Source: UPXZ01 sp047973025
GTDB lineage: Bacteria; Bacteroidota; Bacteroidia; Bacteroidales; Paludibacteraceae
Assembly (NCBI GenBank): GCA_047973025.1
Contig: JBKEBE010000019.1
Coordinates: 62,001 to 126,000 of the forward strand
Reading direction: 5' to 3'
DNA: 64,000 nt
The notes beneath the pieces were generated by a model that saw only the letters and a program-made list of their open reading frames with translations, was not told the DNA's origin and did not search any database. The first letter of the stretch is position 1; the number at the start of each line of letters is the position of its first letter. A program made the translations under genes and the position numbers. Shown here piece by piece: positions 62,301 to 64,000 of the stretch.

Positions 62301-63624
62301 TACACGCTTGCGGATTCGCTCGCTGATAGAAAGTCTGAAATTCAAAAACAGTGATGAGAGCTACAAGAAAGATATCGCCGTTCACACACCGGCTTTTCAA
62401 AAGGAAGACCGTCGCAGAACGATACTTGGACCGTGGTTTGGTGATTTCTACTCGCCATTCATTCCCGCGGCGTTCGAGCTGATGGGGTATAAAATGGAAA
62501 ATTTACCGCCAAGCGATTTATTGTCATCGCAGTATGGCTTGAAATATTCCAACAATGAAATTTGCTATCCGGCTACCTTGGTTGTCGGCGATTTGATGAA
62601 GGCACTTGAAAGCGGTAAATACGATAGGAATGAGATTGCACTGGGCATTACGCAAACCGGTGGACAATGTCGTGCTACCAATTATGTGGCGTTGATAAAA
62701 AAAGCCATGATTGCCGCGGGATACGACGACATTCCCGTCATCACGATTTCAACCGGTGGCGAGCTGAATGAACAGCCCGGATTTCAAGTAAAATGGCGAA
62801 AATACATTCGCGCTATATTCGCGGCAGTAGTTTACGCGGATTGTATTTCACAATTCTATTACTCTACCGCACCGCGAGAAACCGAAAAGGGAGGAGCCAA
62901 GCGCTTGCAGGAGAAATATCTGGGCTTGGGTGTAGAAGCACTGATGAGGAATGACACGAATAAATTTTACGATCTGGTAGAAGCGGCCGCGGATGATTTC
63001 TTAAGTATCAACAGTTTGGAAGATATTCCACGAATTGGAATTGTCGGAGAAATTTATGTAAAATACAACGATTTCGGACACAAGCATGTGGTAAATTGGT
63101 TAGTGCAGCAAGGTGTAGAACCGGTTTTGCCACCACTGGTTAAATTTTTTATAGTGTCTTTTGCCAGCCGAGAAGCCCGCATACAAGGTAATATTAAGGA
63201 GCGTAGCATTCCAAAATTCGTGATGGACTTTGTAGAAAATATCGTGTACAAAATGATTCGCAAAATGGAAGCGCGTATTTCGCACTATCCGTATTACACC
63301 CCCATTACCAATGTGCACGAAGATGCCAAAAAAGCTTCGCAAATTGTCAATACCAACGCCCAATTTGGCGAAGGGTGGGGGCTCCCCGCGGAATTTGCCG
63401 AATTTGCACATAACGGCATTAACAATGTGGTAAGCTTGCAACCTTTTGGATGTATAGCCAATCACGTCATATCCAAAGGAATAGAGAAAAGAACAAAAGA
63501 ACTGTATCCGGAGATGAACTTGCTTTTCTTGGATTTTGACAGCGGAATGAGCGAAGCCAATATCTTCAACCGCCTGCACTTTATGATAAAGAACGCGCAG
63601 CTAAAAGAGAAAGAAGCTATTTAG
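59362..63624 (+). CDS. Giant 2-hydroxyacyl-CoA dehydratase activator-like protein (two BadF/HgdC ATPase domains, DUF2229, HgdB-like part)
   Basis: 1420-residue protein, GTG start. Two ASKHA ATPase domains of the HgdC/BadF type: GLDAGSTTIK (9-18), DIGGEDSK (103-110), Cys128 in NGSCAGGTG and Cys167 in SRCGVF; then IDSGSTTTK (330-338), DIGGQDMKA (429-437), NEACSSGCGSF (451-461) and TRCTVFMNS (491-499). In HgdC such paired Cys hold the [4Fe-4S] cluster. Next comes a Cys cluster (CKGCENNC at 615-622, Cys641), a DUF2229 region (about 665-900, with TLGIPRVLGTFENYPFWHRL) and a C-terminal region resembling dehydratase subunits. Dehydratase activation fits but substrate is unknown. No separate dehydratase genes are nearby. 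Confidence 0.85.
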   Translation: MKNELLKIGLDAGSTTIKAVVIDAENRILYKDYRRHYADISGKLKLILSELLEKFGDLPAKLCITGSAGMGIAERHKVPFAQEVVASCEVIQKEFPEIKTFVDIGGEDSKMIFFEKGKSPDMRMNGSCAGGTGSFIDQMTTLLNVEMDEFNRLAENAETIYPIASRCGVFSKTDVQNLLARNVNKADIAASVFHAVSMQVITSLARGYEPEPNVFLCGGPFTFIPSLRNAFIKELKLTPDEVVVSENSEVVPAWGASILAGEQPETKFLSEYITLLSQKVQRIFKYNPNPLKPLFNNEEELTSWQKSKEKYKLPKIDIKDLKNPNCFIGIDSGSTTTKIIATDEDGRVFFNHYAKNEGLSLYAVALGLEKLLTLTREAGLEMKVLGSCVTGYGEDLMKKAFQLDSGMVETIAHYMGAYHFNRDVSFILDIGGQDMKATFIENGVIKRLEINEACSSGCGSFIETFANSLNYSVPDFSKIALESKAPCDLGTRCTVFMNSKVKQSQREGATVADISAGLGYSVVKNCLNKVLKLKDVNELGKHVMVQGGTFRNLSVIRSLEIELGREVMVTDFPELMGAYGVALYARNKFETGQTLPVSLAEMSVPKEYNSRKTVCKGCENNCTVTQFKFENGNKFYSGNKCEKIFSNSGKDTVKGINMHEEKYDLLFDRPVLTSGKLTLGIPRVLGTFENYPFWHRLLTSCGVKLVLSDKSTMKMYEKGIGTVMADNICFPAKLVHGHIYDLVDKQVDRIFMPYIVFESKEDDATNNSYNCPIVTGYSDVIKSAMNPEKRYGIPVDAPTFTFADKKLMRKACREYIQSIVPGIGKKEIDVAFDDALKAQDEYEQTMNRRANEILEDAVLVNRLVVLLAGRPYHIDPLIQHKIADMITDFGADVISEDVVRHLQVDAKGVQSVMQWAYTNRIFKSSQWTANDAPKNVHYVQITSFGCGPDAFILDEVNDILRRNGKNATIIKVDDINNIGSTRLRIRSLIESLKFKNSDESYKKDIAVHTPAFQKEDRRRTILGPWFGDFYSPFIPAAFELMGYKMENLPPSDLLSSQYGLKYSNNEICYPATLVVGDLMKALESGKYDRNEIALGITQTGGQCRATNYVALIKKAMIAAGYDDIPVITISTGGELNEQPGFQVKWRKYIRAIFAAVVYADCISQFYYSTAPRETEKGGAKRLQEKYLGLGVEALMRNDTNKFYDLVEAAADDFLSINSLEDIPRIGIVGEIYVKYNDFGHKHVVNWLVQQGVEPVLPPLVKFFIVSFASREARIQGNIKERSIPKFVMDFVENIVYKMIRKMEARISHYPYYTPITNVHEDAKKASQIVNTNAQFGEGWGLPAEFAEFAHNGINNVVSLQPFGCIANHVISKGIEKRTKELYPEMNLLFLDFDSGMSEANIFNRLHFMIKNAQLKEKEAI

Positions 63625-63640
63625 CGTAACCGGACTCGGT

Positions 63641-64000
63641 CTACATTCTTTCCGGCACATCAATGCCCAATAGTCCCATACCCGTTTTGATTACAGCGGC
63701 GATGGTTTCGGAAAGAATAAGCCTAAATACCTTTAAATCTTCGTTTTCTTCCCGCAGAATGGAAAAATCGTGATAAAATTGGTTGTACTCTTTTACCAAA
63801 TCGTAAACATAGTTAGCTATCAACGCCGGACTAAACTCGTCGCCGGCTTGTTTTACGATAGCCGGAAATTCGGTCAACGTTTGAGTCAGGTAGTTCTCTT
63901 TTTCGGAAAGCACAATATTGTCGTTTATCGTCAATTGGTAGTTGATGCCTTGCTCATCGGCTTTGCGTAAAACGGATTTTATACGTGCATGGGTGTATTG
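63641..64000 (-). CDS. argS: Arginyl-tRNA synthetase, C-terminal end (cut by window edge)
   Basis: The minus-strand frame is open to the right edge with no start, giving 119 residues. The beginning (QYTHARIKSVLRKA) and the DALR anticodon-binding part, with ANYVYDLVKEYNQFYHDF and a C-terminal LLGIDVPERM, identify ArgRS. The 3' end lies 16 bp from the end of the converging giant gene. Confidence 0.92.
   Translation of the reverse strand, partial: QYTHARIKSVLRKADEQGINYQLTINDNIVLSEKENYLTQTLTEFPAIVKQAGDEFSPALIANYVYDLVKEYNQFYHDFSILREENEDLKVFRLILSETIAAVIKTGMGLLGIDVPERM

Noticed and set aside
1..64000. CRISPR arrays, prophage and insertion sequences
   Set aside because: No regularly spaced repeats, transposase or phage structural genes were recognised.

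Overview
The window looks like a piece of a Bacteroidota (Bacteroidales-type) chromosome; the family cannot be fixed from sequence alone. The evidence is a tmRNA whose tag reads GENNYALAA, many upstream boxes fitting the Bacteroidota -7 consensus TAnnTTTG, outer-membrane proteins and lipoproteins of Bacteroidota type, a type IX secretion tail remnant, and lineage gene shapes such as short MetH, split LysO and NagB-PIG-L fusion. Both edges cut genes: a secreted Gly/Tyr/Trp-rich protein at the left (minus strand) and argS at the right (minus strand).

1-15 kb: htpG, then argD with a small outer-membrane protein, rsfS, ftsH, a PAP2 phosphatase, rpsO and hisS, all on the plus strand. metH faces hisS across a shared terminator and is divergent from gpmA. 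15-28.5 kb: mostly minus strand. It holds trmN6, a Spy-like secreted protein, the dnaN/exonuclease pair, and a long run reading exbB, [restriction-modification cassette], exbD, tonB-like, DJ-1, a thioredoxin-fold lipoprotein, queG, chrA, chrA. A HpaII-type endonuclease and a Vsr-cytosine methyltransferase fusion sit between exbB and exbD, bounded by an 11-bp direct repeat. pdxJ lies just upstream of exbB.

28.5-45 kb: a secreted protein with a broken type IX sorting tail, nadK, a lipoprotein, a LolC/E-type permease, a lone GH13 lipoprotein, a small exonuclease, a TPR protein, a class A penicillin-binding protein, hemW, then an NlpC/P60 endopeptidase paired with a dipeptide epimerase (murein peptide recycling). 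44-54 kb: a degenerate alkaline-phosphatase-fold protein, a PatB-type lyase, ung, a zinc metallopeptidase, tmRNA, a ZIP transporter, an outer-membrane barrel, bifunctional hisB and a Fur-family regulator. Two inverted copies of a ~46-bp repeat lie at 44.25 and 52.5 kb.

54.6-64 kb: tRNA-Pro, ndh, a NagB-PIG-L fusion, then TetR regulator, winged-helix protein and a 1420-residue 2-hydroxyacyl-CoA-dehydratase-activator-like protein. The TetR promoter carries a clear operator-like palindrome.

Most of the window is housekeeping. The best candidates for new biology are the restriction-modification cassette splitting exbB from exbD, the giant activator-like protein with its regulators, the dispersed 46-bp repeat, and several enzyme folds missing their usual catalytic residues.
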